Positions 13,671-25,607 of a DNA stretch of 64,000 bases are shown piece by piece (position 1 is the first letter of the stretch; every line of letters starts with the position of its first letter). Position numbers and translations under genes: made by a program. This DNA is from Oscheius tipulae (taxonomy: Eukaryota; Nematoda; Chromadorea; Rhabditida; Rhabditidae), in NCBI GenBank assembly GCA_037178975.1, contig JASJZH010000003.1:4960001-5024000 (forward strand). The letters run 5' to 3'. Under the pieces are notes generated by a model. It was not told the DNA's origin. It saw only the letters and a program-made list of their open reading frames with translations, and did not search any database.

Positions 13671-14041
13671 CTCACCCATCGTTGTTACGCACTTTCATAC
13701 AGTTTTTTGAAACCGTAAATCGTGGCAGTCAATGTTCACGGTAGACATGCGTGTGCCGTGAAGCCCGTTGTGCCCGGGCGCACTTTTCAAATTTCAACGA
13801 GCGGGGGGCACTCGGCACATGTATGCGGTAGAAACTTTTTTTTGCAACAACAACAAAAAGATAACAAAGTAGGGACCAAAGGCAAATTGAGGAAAGAATT
13901 AATGAATCTAGGCTGTCTGAAGATCGATTAGATTTTCATCCGCATTTATCTGCTTTAGGTAGACTTTCAGCCATGTGCGTGCGTTATTGAAGCTCTGCGG
14001 CCAAGCGAACTGTTTCGTCAGCAGTTGGTCGTTGCACCTCG
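13671..14041. other. convergent 3' gap, no gene seen
   Basis: Spacer between the tail ends of the BTB/CRIB gene and the MBT gene. It has a GC-rich run near 13770-13830 and no clear AATAAA. No coding content was recognised. Confidence 0.5.
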
Positions 14042-15981
14042 CTAAATAGTTTTGAACGAAGGGAATTCTGAAGGCTGACCATAAATTGAGAACTTCGAGT
14101 CGCCGGCCAGATCGTTGTAGCCGATCTTCTCAAACACACCAGTGGCAGTTTTGCCATTTTTTATCAGAGCCGATATAATGTTGTAGAACTGCATTTTGTA
14201 GTGCATCGGTGGAAGAATGACCAGAGCTTCACGGAGAGTAATCCAACTGAGAAGAGGACCAACGCTAGCAGAAGAATTGGGTTGTGCTATGCCTTTAAAC
14301 AACGTTGTTATACTTTTTGCAAGGGAAACTAACACATTTCACTTTTGACTGTCTGCAACATGCTCATGAGAGGGAAAGGCGAAGTGATTTGACTGGGCGT
14401 GAATCCAGGAGAGTTACAATTGAGAAGCCAGGTCGTTTGAAGACGGAACAAGGTAGTACTTTCAATCTGAAAACAAATTCTGAGAAACACTAAAAACCCT
14501 TACGAGGGAGTCGATAGAAGGGACTGCTGGCACATCTTGTTTTGGCGTTTCGAATGAACCAACGGCTTCTGCGATCTTTGTATACTCCAGAGAACTGAAT
14601 TCTTGTACAGGCGAGTTGTTGTTCTGAAAGATTTGATGAAATTAAAAAAACAGACTAACAGGGTAAATAAATACGGAGCTTTCGGCTTGAGCAGAAGTAT
14701 TGTAGAAGGAGGAGGACCTCGAGGGAAAGTTGATATCGCTCGACAGATAAATTGAATCCATTGACCTCGTATCTTCTACCGAAGATTCTTCGCATTTCGA
14801 CTTCTTGATCGGAGGAGGAGGAGTCGTTATGAAAGAATTCCTTTCAGATTTAGGAGTCGATGTTCTTTTTGGGCAGAACCCTAACTCCGGGGTTACGGAT
14901 CTTGATGATCTTACATCTGAAGATAGAATAAATAACGACATAAGCAAATGTTACCCGAGTGGAAACTCAAGCTGGCCACGGTAGAAACAGATCTCTTGAC
15001 GCCAGCAGCATTTTTGCTGGAATTTTTTGACCCTTTCGGACGTCCGAGTTTCTTCGATTCTTTTTTGACAACTTTTTTGTTACTCTGAAATGACAACTCA
15101 TTTTTCACATAAAGCAAATAATACTTTGGTAGGACATTTAAGGATACTTTTGGAACCCTTCTTATTATTCTTTTTCCCCGACCGAACAGGAATATCCGCC
15201 TTCTTCACAAATTCGATGGGAAACAAACGACGATCCGAGTACTTGAGCGAGACTAGCGTTTTGGCACTGCGGTCAGCAAGCTGCAACGTAATCATTCCAG
15301 AATTCTTCACATCCACCACAATAGCAGGATTGAGTTTTCCAGTGAATCTATGATCATCGAGGTAGGCTAGAACCATTCCAACTGTGAAAAGATTTTCCTT
15401 CGGCGTGAAACGAAGAGGCAACTAAATGCATTCTAATACTGATTTAAAAAAAACAACAACAAACTTTTTTAAACATTGACTGTGGAGCGATGTTGTCATG
15501 GTGGTTCTCCATGAATTTTGCTAGCCACTTCTCCCATGCCTTGTCAGTTCTTGCGTTATCTGGGTGACGGCGAAGGCTCGTTTCGAGGCTGAATTTGTGA
15601 TTAAGGAGGTTCAAAGGAAGTACTAACAATGGTGAAAGACATTCGTTGTCACACATCGTCCAGAACTGTCTGTTAATCTCCACGATATTAATGTTAACGA
15701 AGCACTTGTATACTTTTTCCACTCTTGCTACAAAGAGCCCGTAGCCATCCATTGTTACTGGAAACTGGAATTTTCTAAAGAAGGAGGAGCAACTTACACT
15801 TTCTATCATTAGACATCAGAATTTGGCCTTTCTCGAACGCGTTTACTGGAATCTGGTTCGACTGGTTGAATGCTTCATATGGAGCTCGGAACCCTTCAGT
15901 TTCTTTCGTAAATTCATCCCACCCATATTCCTCGTCTTCTGAGCTCCAGTTGAAACTGGAGTCGCTGTCATCCGACTTCAT
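14042..15981 (-). CDS. MBT-repeat chromatin protein
   Basis: Nuclear, histone-tail-binding protein of the malignant brain tumour repeat family. About nine exons give roughly 500 residues. Repeat 1 starts YGWDEFTKETEGFRAPYEAF near residue 19 and runs through MDGYGLFVARVEKVY; repeat 2 reads AWEKWLAKFMENHHDNIAP then LFTVGMVLAYLDD and SDRRLFPIEF. These follow the usual (W-x-x-Y/F-L...AP..F...F.vGM.LEa.D) plan, though the aromatic-cage residues are divergent. A basic AT-hook-like block (KLGRPKGSKN) follows, then a Ser-rich low-complexity region. The last about 100 residues contain a helical stretch (ALVILPPMHYKMQFYNIISA) that could be a SAM-like domain, which would make it SCM-like; that part is weak. 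The start is just behind a CGTTTTAAG acceptor. Confidence 0.72.
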
Positions 15982-16774
15982 CCTTAAAACGGAAAAGTAA
16001 ATTCGCGATAATTAGTTCGTTAACAAGCCAGGCACACCGTCAAACGCAAAAGACCACAACAACAGTTATTTTTTTTTAGGAACGAGTGAGGTGGCCAACT
16101 TGAGGCTACACGGTCGTGGCATATCGGCGTACACTGTAGCATAGAATTTAAAAGTTGGTGCGCAGGAAAGCACGTTCCAATCAGATTTTGAATTCTAACT
16201 TCATTCTTTTGTTTGTGTTTACCAAAGCGAGTTTTCTTTTTCAGATGCAGTAAGTCCGTGAAAAGGGCAAAAGATGTCCTGCTCGATACAGAACAATGTC
16301 GGTTATCTGTCCCGCACTTCCAGCACATTTAGAAAAGATTCGGCCTTCAGAAAAAGTAATTTTATTCTATCTTTACAATTTGCAAGAGGCGTCCGCGATA
16401 CAAGTCAGCTCTAATCTGGGATAACACTTGACAATGTTTGTGGACTTTTCTATCAAGTATTATCCTAGATAGAGTTGACAAGACAAGTCAGAACAGTTCA
16501 AGTTACAAAATTAGCACTGACAGTGTGAGTCGCTCCGCCAGGAGCATCACCCACTGAACTTTTCTGATCTTTTGAGCAGTTTGACTGATTCAAGCTAATG
16601 CAAGAAAAACTTTTTTTGGGTTGGCAAGTCACTGTTTTGATTGCTTTAATTGTAAAAAGAAAGTTATTGTTTTTGCTCCTTGGAGAGTTTTTGTTCCCTG
16701 CTCAATAAATCCACCGAACAGTCGGCGAAGCCGGCTGGTAGCATACACGATAGTTTAATTATCTCAATTTCCAG
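15982..16774. other. gene-free gap with inverted repeat and LTR-like block
   Basis: No gene recognised. It contains the imperfect inverted repeat at 16401-16482 and a T-rich block at about 16600-16730 with TTTTTGCTCCTTGGAG, then CAATAAA, similar in layout to the block at 10.68-10.81 kb. The 5' exon of the following F-box gene may hide here. Confidence 0.4.
16401..16482. repeat. about 32-bp imperfect inverted repeat
   Basis: The arms 16401-16432 and 16451-16482 pair with a few mismatches (CTCTAATCTGGGATAACACT against the complement CTCTATCTAGGATAATACT) around an 18-bp loop. The arms include CAAGTCAGCT, also found at 10311-10319. It is compatible with a small foldback element. Confidence 0.6.
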
Positions 16775-17829
16775 CATCATTTACGTTACCAGATCCTTCT
16801 CAAAAACTAATCATAACTGCAAATAAAATTGTGTTTCATCTGAATAAGGTACTTTTTCCGCGTTTCTGCACAATCGTTTAGTTTTAGGCAGCCCTGCGCC
16901 TTCGTCACTGCAGGGCTACGAAAAATGTGGAATTACATCAAACCGAAGAGGCCGATGACAGTTTCAACAAATCGAACGATCTGTCGCTTCATCTTTCATC
17001 CGTTGAAAGCCCGTCCAGTAGAAGGGGTGTTTCTCCATCTGGATCACCCATTTCGAACAAGTAAATACCTGATCTAGTCGTTCTAACTCAAAACTTTCAC
17101 CAGATTCTCCGTCCCGACTGTAAAGATTACAGACCTACCGGATGCAGCTCTAGTTAACATTGCACGATTCCTAGACGGTTACTATTTTTGCTTCTTCGAG
17201 AATTCTTTTTCAGCAAAAAGTGTCCGAAACTTGGCACAAACATGCTCGAAAATTCGCAACGTTCTGATTTCCAACGCCGATAAATTAGAACGACAAGTGG
17301 TAAGCAATTCACAATTGCAACGCTCAGTGTTTTCCGGTGTCTCGCTTCGAAATTATCATTGCGTATAATAACGAAATCGAAGCAGTAGATGTACGAGCCT
17401 TGAAGCGTAATCGGTCAGTACGTGATGAAGTCTTCAGTGGGAGAACGCTAGCCGAAGTAATCCCAAAATTTATTCATTGTATGGCAAAAATCACATTCGG
17501 ACACGGTGTAAACGTATTTGACTACCGACAAACGTTGATGGAACTACATAATCTGCAGCAATTGACACCGCTAGCACTCACATTCTCGGGAGGAGCTTTG
17601 AGCAAAGGTATAATTAGTTCTGTTTCTTTTTAACGTAGGTAAGTTTAGGCAATTTGACTTGCTGTGGAGCCGATTTACGATCATTCAGTGAGACCGATTT
17701 CATTAACTTCATCGCGCATTTTTTCCCACATGTTCAAGAAGTTCAGCTCTTAACCACGAGGTACAGTTTAAGTAACTTTCCTAGTCCGTTTTCTGTAGGA
17801 GTTTACACGTTGATTCTGATCCTCGATAA
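16775..17829 (+). CDS. F-box protein (5' end not found)
   Basis: Probable substrate receptor of an SCF ubiquitin ligase. Exons 16775-16848, 16888-17060, 17104-17177, 17214-17299, 17328-17607 and 17650-17760 join in frame. The F-box is spread over the third and fourth: ITDLPDAALVNIARFLDAKS followed by VRNLAQTCSKIRNVLISNAD, matching the (LP..l..I..fLd..sl.nl..tC..ir) pattern. After it come about 130 residues with leucine-rich-like segments (LTCCGADLRSFSETDFI) of a kind common in F-box proteins. The intron at 17300-17327 is only 28 nt. No in-frame ATG was found in the first exon listed, so a start exon is missing. The end is uncertain: the frame stops at 17829 if 17761-17799 is spliced, or at 17833 if not. 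Confidence 0.6.
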
Positions 17830-18840
17830 TTAAAGGAGAGGAAGGAGCAAGTTAGACGGAACGACTTTAGAGACTGCTGTACGTAGTACACCTGTATGCC
17901 TTGGTAAAAGAGGCAGGATCAGCACAAGGTGCAAAAAATTATACTGAACAAGGACGAAAAGACGTACCTATGCCACAGAAATGTGCTGACCTGCCAAAGA
18001 GCATTGTTTTCAGATTATTCAAGACATCGACGTCGCCTGCACGGCTACTTTCTTTCGTCCCTCTCCTCAGTTCTTTCGGCATCTCATTTGAGCGACCAGT
18101 GCTTAAATATTTTTTCGAAGATGTAAAGCATGTAGTGTCCGTATGCTTCATTAGTTTCCTCTTTAATCGATTGTTTGAGTATTGGCGACATGATCCTCTT
18201 TCCAAAAGCTGTTCAATCTTTATGCGATCACCAAGAGGTTCCTGCTTGATGAAGTGAGATTTTCTGTTACTTCACTACACAGAGTTTCAGATGGCTGGAT
18301 ATCGGAGGTCAGGTCAAAGGTTGTACAAGCGGCAATCACCGTGTCTACGTCCCTCACATGTTTCTCGAAAATGTCACTCTTTCATTTCACCTTCATTGAT
18401 ATCTTTTCCCCTCACTCAGTCACGTTTTAAATAAATCTTTTTCGATCATGCCTTTGTTGCAAATGCGTCGTGCTGCTCGTTTTTTTTAGCGGGCGGAAGA
18501 AAGCCCACATAATGCAGGCGAGGAAGGAAACGATGCATTGAACAACATTTGAATGGTTATACATAGAAAAGTCGTCCCGAGACCCTACAGTAAACTGGCT
18601 TGTTTCAGTTGTTTTGACCGCTATTTCCAACAACAGTCTTATTGTTTTTTTTCTCTGAAATTTAGCCAAAATTCTATTGTTACTTCGGAATATTTTACAA
18701 ATGGCTGCAAAGAAGAATTGAATCGAGAGTAAACGCGCCCTGATAGGGGAATCCTCAAAATACTGTATCCATTTGAACTGTTTCGATTTTCTGCATTCGA
18801 AACACTCCTTGTAAATTGAGCTTTTCCAGGTAGAACCAAG
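17830..18840. other. no gene recognised
   Basis: Open frames at 17901-18257 and on the minus strand have no family character. Some short exons of the F-box gene could extend here (a TTTTCAG at about 18010 leads into an open stretch). An AATAAA at about 18430 could serve such an exon. Confidence 0.4.
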
Positions 18841-21800
18841 ATGGGAGTTCCAGCATTCTTTCGTTGGTTGACCAAGAAGTATCCGTCGATTATCGTCAAC
18901 GCCAACGAGGAGAGGCAGAAAAATGCCGATGGAACCCGGATCCCAATCGACTCCACAAAGCCGAATCCGAATTTCCAGGTTTTCTCTACTTTATTTTCTC
19001 ACCAAAAACTTTTTGTAGGAGTTCGACAATCTGTACTTGGATATGAATGGAATCATTCATCCTTGTACTCATCCAGAAGATCGACCGCCGCCGAAGAACG
19101 AAGATGAAATGTTTGCCCTCATTTTCGAGTACATCGACAGGATCTTCTCGATCGTTCGACCGAGAAAGCTTCTCTACATGGCTATTGACGGGGTCGCTCC
19201 TCGTGCCAAGGTACTTAGAAGATTGTGTAGCTATAACCAGTGGTTTTAGATGAATCAGCAAAGAAGTAGACGATTCCGAGCGTCCAAAGAGACTTGGGAA
19301 AAGGAGGCATCCATAGAAGAACAGCGACGCCGTCTGGCCGACGAAGGACTTCGTGTACCGCCGAAGAAATCGCCCGAAAGCCACTTTGATAGTAATTGTA
19401 TCACTCCCGGAACGCCGTTCATGGCCAGGTGAGTTGTTTTCTTCAAGGACACGTGTTGTTTCAGACATCCTAACTAGATCATACCCTTGCTTTCAGACTT
19501 GCGATTGCTCTTCGCTACTACATACACGACAGAATAACCAATGATCCAGCATGGGCAAAAATCGAAGTTATTCTCTCGGACGCTAACGTCCCTGGTGAAG
19601 GCGAACACAAAATCATGGACTACGTTCGAAAGCAGCGTGCTAATCCATCTCACGACCCTGATACTGTTCACTGCTTATGTGGAGCCGACGCAGATCTCAT
19701 TATGCTCGGACTGGCAACGCATGAGACCAACTTCAACATTATCAGGTATTGTATATGCTGATTTTGCAAATCTTCAATTTTTAGAGAAGAGTTTGTTCCT
19801 CATCAACAGAGACCTTGCGAATTGTGTGGACAGTATGGACACGAATTGAAGGGTTGTCGAGGGTACGCTTACATTTCCTTAGTGTAATGCTTGATTCTTT
19901 TAGACTTGAAAATGAAGACCTCGGTCCTGATCAAGCGGATCCGCTGCAAAAGGAAAAGAGCTTCATTTTTCTGCGAATTCCAGTATTGCGAGAGTACCTC
20001 GAAAAGGAACTTCACATGCCAAACTTGAGCTTCTTTGACATCGAAAGAGTTATTGATGACTGGGTTTGTTTTTCTTTCACCTCTTCATCTCGTTGACTAT
20101 CAGGTTTTTCTCTGTTTCTTCGTCGGAAACGATTTCCTTCCCCATCTCCCTTCTTTGGAAATTAGAGAGGGAGCTATCGACAAACTCATTGGACTGTACA
20201 AGGACATGGTTTATTCGATGAATGGGTTTGTCATTGCTGCAAACTCGGCTAACTGAATCGTTCAGATTTCTGACAGATGCCGGCGAAGTCCACATGGATC
20301 GCGTTCAACTGATTCTTGACGGTCTTGGAAAAGTCGAAGATTCAATCTTCAAGCGACGACAAGAGCGAGAAGAGGCCTGGAAGGCCAAGAATGCTAGATT
20401 CAATGACGGCAACCGAGGTCGTCCAGCTGCCCGACCTGCTTATGTTCCGGATCGAGGTCTTCTTGCACCAACGGCAAAGGCTACTCATTTATCCGGCTCA
20501 GAAACACGTGATCTGGCTGCCGATGCTCGTGTACAGGTCGGTATACTGTCTAAGACATTTTCATGAAACGCTTTTAGGCCATGAATTATGCCGAGAATGA
20601 AGAAGCCGCCAAACGTTTGAAGGCAATGCTGAAAGCGCCTAAATCTGCCGAGTCGATGGAAGAAGATAAGAAGGAGGAAGTGAAGCCGAATAGGAAGAGG
20701 AAAAATGAGGTACTTCCAGTTGTAGAAATATTCGAGCTCACAATCGTCTATCCGACCACTCTTGTTTGCAGAAAACGAACAAAAAAGCAGCTAACAAGAG
20801 GAACATTGAGAAAAAGAAGAAAAGTAGAGGGCATAGAGCTCCCCCGAAACCGAAACGAGCCCCTTCCCAACTCGGTTATTTGCCAGCGACCTCACTTTGC
20901 GAGGAAAGCAGCCTGTCTTCGAGTAGCGACGAACCCGTGATGGCGAATGATGTTATTATGACATATCCGAGTCCAGAGGCCAGTCTTCGTAAGAAGATCC
21001 CAGCTATGGTTCGTCCTTGCGCTTTTATCGTGCTAAAATTGGGTCGGGCCCTTAAAACTGAATTCTTTTCAATATCTTGTTCTTCGTTTGCAGGAAATCT
21101 CTGGTGGTCCAGCTGGCAAGGAAGAAGAAGACGATGAGCCTCTTGACGAAATTCGCTTTCATGAATCTGGATGGAAGGATCGCTACTACAGGTAATCTGT
21201 TCATTTCATGACTCTTAAAGTTATGTTTAGAGCAAAGTTCGAAGTTGGCCCTGAAGATATATGTTTCCGTCGCAAAGTAGCTTGGGCTTACGTTGAGGGA
21301 CTTTGCTGGGTATTGAAATATTACTACCAGGTCAGTTTTCTTTTCAATCCATAACACCAGTTCTTTCCAGGGTTGCGTCAGTTGGGACTGGTACTTCCCG
21401 TATCACTATGCTCCCTTTGCCAGCGACTTTGATACCGTCAGTCAGTTCGAGCCCGACTTCAGTAGAAAGACCTTCCCTTTCAAGCCACTGGAACAGTTAA
21501 TGAGTGTCTTTCCAGCTGCTAGCAAGTAGGTTTCTAGAAAATCTCTTATTTTCATTTCAGACAACATCTTCCAACAAAGTGGCAGAAACTGATGACAGAT
21601 GACGAGAGTCCTATTATTGATCTCTATCCGACAGACTTCCGTATTGATCTCAATGGAAAGAAGTTTGCTTGGCAAGGAGTTGCTCTACTCCCATTTGTCG
21701 ACGAAATTCGTCTTCTCAAAACATTAAAACGAGTCTATCCTACTCTCACCCAAGAGGAACAAGAAAGGAATACAACTGGTCCAAATCGTGTCTTCCTCGG

Positions 21801-22687
21801 ACGTCAACATCCAGCTTTTGATTTCTTCAAGACTCTTTACGATAGCGGTAAGCCTTTCAGTGCTAAGCATTTTTTAACATGTTTTTCAGATTCTACTTCG
21901 ATGGATATCGACGCCTCTTTGACATATGGAATGAGTGGCAGGATATCGTCCGATCCGACTGCAGTTCTACCGGGTAGCAAGTTTGCTTCGCCTGTAGACG
22001 ATCCATCTTGTCCTGATTTGGAGGTATCGTCTACATTCATTAACTTTTAAACGTTATTTTCAGGTGAATGGTGGAATAATGACGATCTATGAAGATCCAA
22101 GTTACCCCGAAGGCTTCATTTTCCCAGCCAAGCGTCTTCCGAATGCAAAGGAAATGCCAAAAACGTTAAAGCCGGAAGACTTTGTAAGCAACATTGCATT
22201 TTGAGCAAAATGCTGTTTCAGAGAGGAAACTATCGTCCACAAATAGGATTCAGCCGTGACGCTCCTACTGCTCATCTGGACAACTCCGGACGAAGACATA
22301 TGGATTATGAAGTTCGTCGTCGCTCCGATTCAAACTATCAAAGACGTTAGTATACTTTCTATCATATTGAGTCAGTATTCAGAACAAAACGACCGTCAAG
22401 ACTTCCGGACTCCGCAGTATGATCGTCGTGGAGGATATGGCGGTGGTTACCAACGAGGCGGCTACAACGGAGGAAATTATAATGGAGGCGGTTATAACTC
22501 TGGCGGTCAGAATTATGGAAATCAAGGACATGGAAGCCAAGTATATGGAAATCAAGGCTATCAGGGCAGCTACAACTACCAGGATTACGGACAGCAGTCG
22601 AGAGGTGGGTATCGTGGTGGAAGAGGCGGAGGACAAAACTTTGGGAGAGGAGGCGGAGGTTACCAACAAAATCAAGGTTGGCGATAA
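18841..22687 (+). CDS. xrn-2: 5'-3' exoribonuclease 2 (XRN2/Rat1)
   Basis: Nuclear processive exonuclease that degrades 5'-monophosphate RNA: transcription termination, rRNA and snoRNA trimming, miRNA turnover. About 17 exons give roughly 950 residues, as in the family. Seen: [15 protein letters not shown] at the start, the catalytic [13 protein letters not shown] and [11 protein letters not shown] segments, [34 protein letters not shown], the C2HC knuckle [14 protein letters not shown] (present in XRN2, absent from XRN1), [16 protein letters not shown], and the second conserved region with [11 protein letters not shown] and [20 protein letters not shown]. The tail is an RGG/YGG low-complexity region, which is common in XRN2. 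All introns begin GT. The 3' end faces a minus-strand gene 151 bp away. Confidence 0.97.
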
Positions 22688-22838
22688 GTATCCTCCTATA
22701 ACTTGTTGATTGTATTTCTTTATTGTTTTTCGTAAACCGTAAAGTGTTCTCTGTTAAAAGTAAAATATTTACTTGTTTGTCTCTTCCCCTACAGACATTT
22801 CCTCTAATTCACAAGCAATATTTGAAACGAATTTATTG

Positions 22839-23373
22839 TTACAATCCAAACAGCCTCAAGAGAAGACGACCAATTGTAGCAAGGACGTAGATAACTGCTT
22901 CCTTGGCAGCGATAGTCCAATGGATGAGCTCTCGACTGAGCTCGTGAATCTTCTGGTAGATGGAGTTCTTCTCGACTCCAGACAGCCATCTTTTAAATTC
23001 TCCCTTCGGATAGATCTTATAGAAGTTCTCCTTGTCCTTAGGTCCCTGCTCTGCAAACCATTCGACTTCGAAGAAGCTCTCGAGGCATTTGAATGTTCCC
23101 ACGTCGTTCTGAGTCTTTGTTCTTGGATCGAAGAAAAGGAATGTTCGCCGATTGCCTATGTTGTCACTCTGAATTCGTAGGGCTTGAACTTATTCTGAAT
23201 GGACTTACAACGATTGTTGTTTTGCATCTTTGAGCAATTGTTCTGGCCAGATCGGCCCTGGCAGAGAAGAGTTGGACGGCGATGGGATAGGCGTTCTGGT
23301 GAGTAGATGAACGACGACGAGTACTGGAAGAGGCAGCTCCAGTTGCAAGTATGATGAGTAAAACGAGTTTCAT
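22839..23373 (-). CDS. small secreted or ER orphan protein
   Basis: Not recognised. Two exons (23209-23373 and 22839-23168, 40-nt GT-AG intron) encode 164 residues. The N-terminus MKLVLLIILATGAASS is a good signal peptide. The middle is mixed (CKTTIVSDN, RRTFLFFDPRTKTQND, YPKGEFKRWLSGVEKN) with two cysteines, and the last about 25 residues (AVIYVLATIGRLLLRLF) are a hydrophobic helix that could anchor it to a membrane. The frame holds across the intron and codon use looks like its neighbours, so it is probably real. Function unknown. Confidence 0.65.
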
Positions 23374-24088
23374 GGTTAGGTCAGAGGAATGAATCGGTTC
23401 CTACCATATGGGCCCGAAGCGAAGCAGGATGAACAACGCACAAGCAAGGTTTGAAACTCGAGGAGGATAAGATAGAAACTCACAAAACGAGGAAAAAGTA
23501 AAAATTTGTTCATTCAGAGATTGATTTCAATAGAATATCCCAGGCTGTGGCCAAGTTGTCACTCCAGCGGACGGACTTTGACAGCTGTCTTATTTGCATT
23601 TCTGAGTTGCGATCACAACTTTAGCCTTTCCTTATCGTATTTCTGTTGCTCCTCTCCCATTTCAGAATGAGAAATTTCGGGAAAGACAGCTGACTGAGTC
23701 ACCCAAATGACGTCGCGAGTGGCGATTGACCCCGTGGATACTGGCCACACATCTTGACGTCTCCCCTGTTACCACGCCTTTTGAATTCATTTTCGCACTT
23801 TCAGACAATCTGCATCATTGATCGATGTCCACTTGAGTTGGTCTTGTAAACTGTTTGTTCGAGAAATGAAAAGAGTTAGTAATGCTTCCCGCGGGAACGA
23901 AGGCAGTTCGTTTCACAATCTCTTTTCACTGACTCGTCCAATATAATCGATGGACTATTATACGAAAGTGTTCGGGTCAATCGAACAGCCTCTCTCTTTC
24001 TCCCCATTCGATTGAAGCACATCCAGCAATAATATGTTTTAGGCGATTCCAGAGCAACTCGACTTGATAGCCGGCTTGAAAATAAAAA
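23374..24088. promoter_or_regulatory. head-to-head upstream region
   Basis: A 715-bp gap between the divergent starts of the secreted orphan and RAB30. No coding content was seen. It contains TGACGTC-like strings near 23707 and 23757 (ATGACGTC, TTGACGTC) that resemble CRE half-sites; this is weak. Confidence 0.35.
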
Positions 24089-25155
24089 ATGGAGGACTAC
24101 AAATACCTCTTTAAAGCGAGTCTAGCTCTATACCCCGTTTGATTTTCCCGCGCACTACTTTTTGCACTCATTTTTTGCATTTTCCGGCATTTTCTGCCAC
24201 TTTGTCATTTTCGAAGCTTGTTTAATCAGTTCGGTATCAAAAACTACTCGTATAGAGTCTATCTGGATGAATAAAATAGACTGCAAATAGATAATAACAT
24301 GCGCAAGAGATAATGAGCAAGTTCTAACGGAGTATAGAGCTGATCTCGCTTTAAGGTGGTTCTCGTAGGCAATGCAGGGGTAAGTGGAAAGAGGTAGCTC
24401 AAACGATCTATTTTAGGTTGGTAAGACTTGTCTTGTGAGAAAGTTTACTCAAGGAATTTTTCCCCCTGGACAGAGTGCTACAATTGGAGTTGATTTCATG
24501 ATCAAGACTGTGATGGTAGACAGCGACAAAATAAAGGTAGGACATTTTCCTTCTATATCTATAAGTTACTTCAGCTTCAAATTTGGGATACAGCAGGTCA
24601 AGAGAGGTTTCGATCAATTACACAAAGTTATTACCGTTCTGCTCATGCCATCGTTTTGGCGAGTTTCACTTTGTACTACCAAGAAAATGACGTTCAGGTA
24701 TATGACGTGGCCTGTCAGCCGTCCTTTGACTGTCTTCCAGAATGGCTCGCCGAAATTGAATCTTACGCGAACAGAAGAGTCCTGAAAATATTAGTCGGCG
24801 AGTGCACTTCCTCTCTCTTAACCGCCTACTTTGTTAGGTAACAAAGTGGACAAAGACGATGAGAGAGAAGTTCCCGAGAGGATAGGAAAGGATTTTTCTG
24901 AAGTCAACAACTTTGATTACTTTCTCGAAACGTCTGCATTGGATGCAACCAACGTCGATCGATTGTTCGAACAAGTGGCCAGTAGACTAGCAAATGATAT
25001 GAAATCCGCTGATCAGAGGTTTGGCTGGACCTTTCTTAGCCATTCCGTACGTCTTTAGGTATACAAACTACAAGTCGGATGCTGGTCATTCAGGTTCTGT
25101 CAATCTGTTGTCCAAAGCACAAACACAATTGAATACCTGTTGTGGACGGAACTAA
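24089..25155 (+). CDS. rab-30: small GTPase RAB30
   Basis: Rab GTPase of the Golgi, acting in membrane traffic and Golgi integrity. Seven exons: 24089-24115, 24356-24379, 24417-24536, 24575-24658, 24698-24797, 24838-25019 and a last one to 25155. Start MEDYKYLFK matches RAB30 exactly. P-loop GNAGVGKT is split by an intron; then [11 protein letters not shown], the [11 protein letters not shown] switch II, NKVD and ETSA boxes. The C-terminus TCCGRN has the CC-x(3) prenylation arrangement of RAB30 (human CCNFN). Three of six introns (24116-24355, 24659-24697, 24798-24837) start GCGAGT rather than GT; no GT alternative keeps the frame. The family call is firm. Confidence 0.95.
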
Positions 25156-25607
25156 ATTGAGATTGACTGCAGAAAAAGTGCGCAAAAACTCTTACATTGG
25201 ACTTTTCCATTTTTTAGATGACATTTTGTCGACAGCCTTCTTCTCACTTTTTTTTTTTACTGAATTTTCACTCTCGCCCTCAGTCCAGCTCAATGTCTTA
25301 ACTATATTCAATATTGTCGGTAACAGGGTGTTCTCCCCTGTTTCGGCCAAATGTCCTGCACATATTTCGGTTCGGTGTATAGTGAGTCTGTGATTTGTAA
25401 ATTATCGTCTCCTAATAAATTTCTATTCAAAAAAAAATTCTTTGCTCTTTCGCATGTTGCACACCCATCCTTTCTACTCTTCCTTTGTTATATTCGGAAT
25501 GTTTGTTTTCAGTGTAGAAAGAGTAATCGCCATCAGCTGTGCACTTTTGTGCCCTGGACGACAAGCCGCCGCGTGTACTTCGTTCCTCTACCTAATCAGT
25601 CAATAAA
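25156..25607. other. RAB30 3' flank
   Basis: No gene seen. AATAAA at 25414-25419 is a likely polyadenylation signal. The DNA is T-rich. Confidence 0.55.

Noticed and set aside
16020-16328. Cys-rich minus-strand frame
   Set aside because: No zinc-finger spacing, no codon bias, no splice partners.
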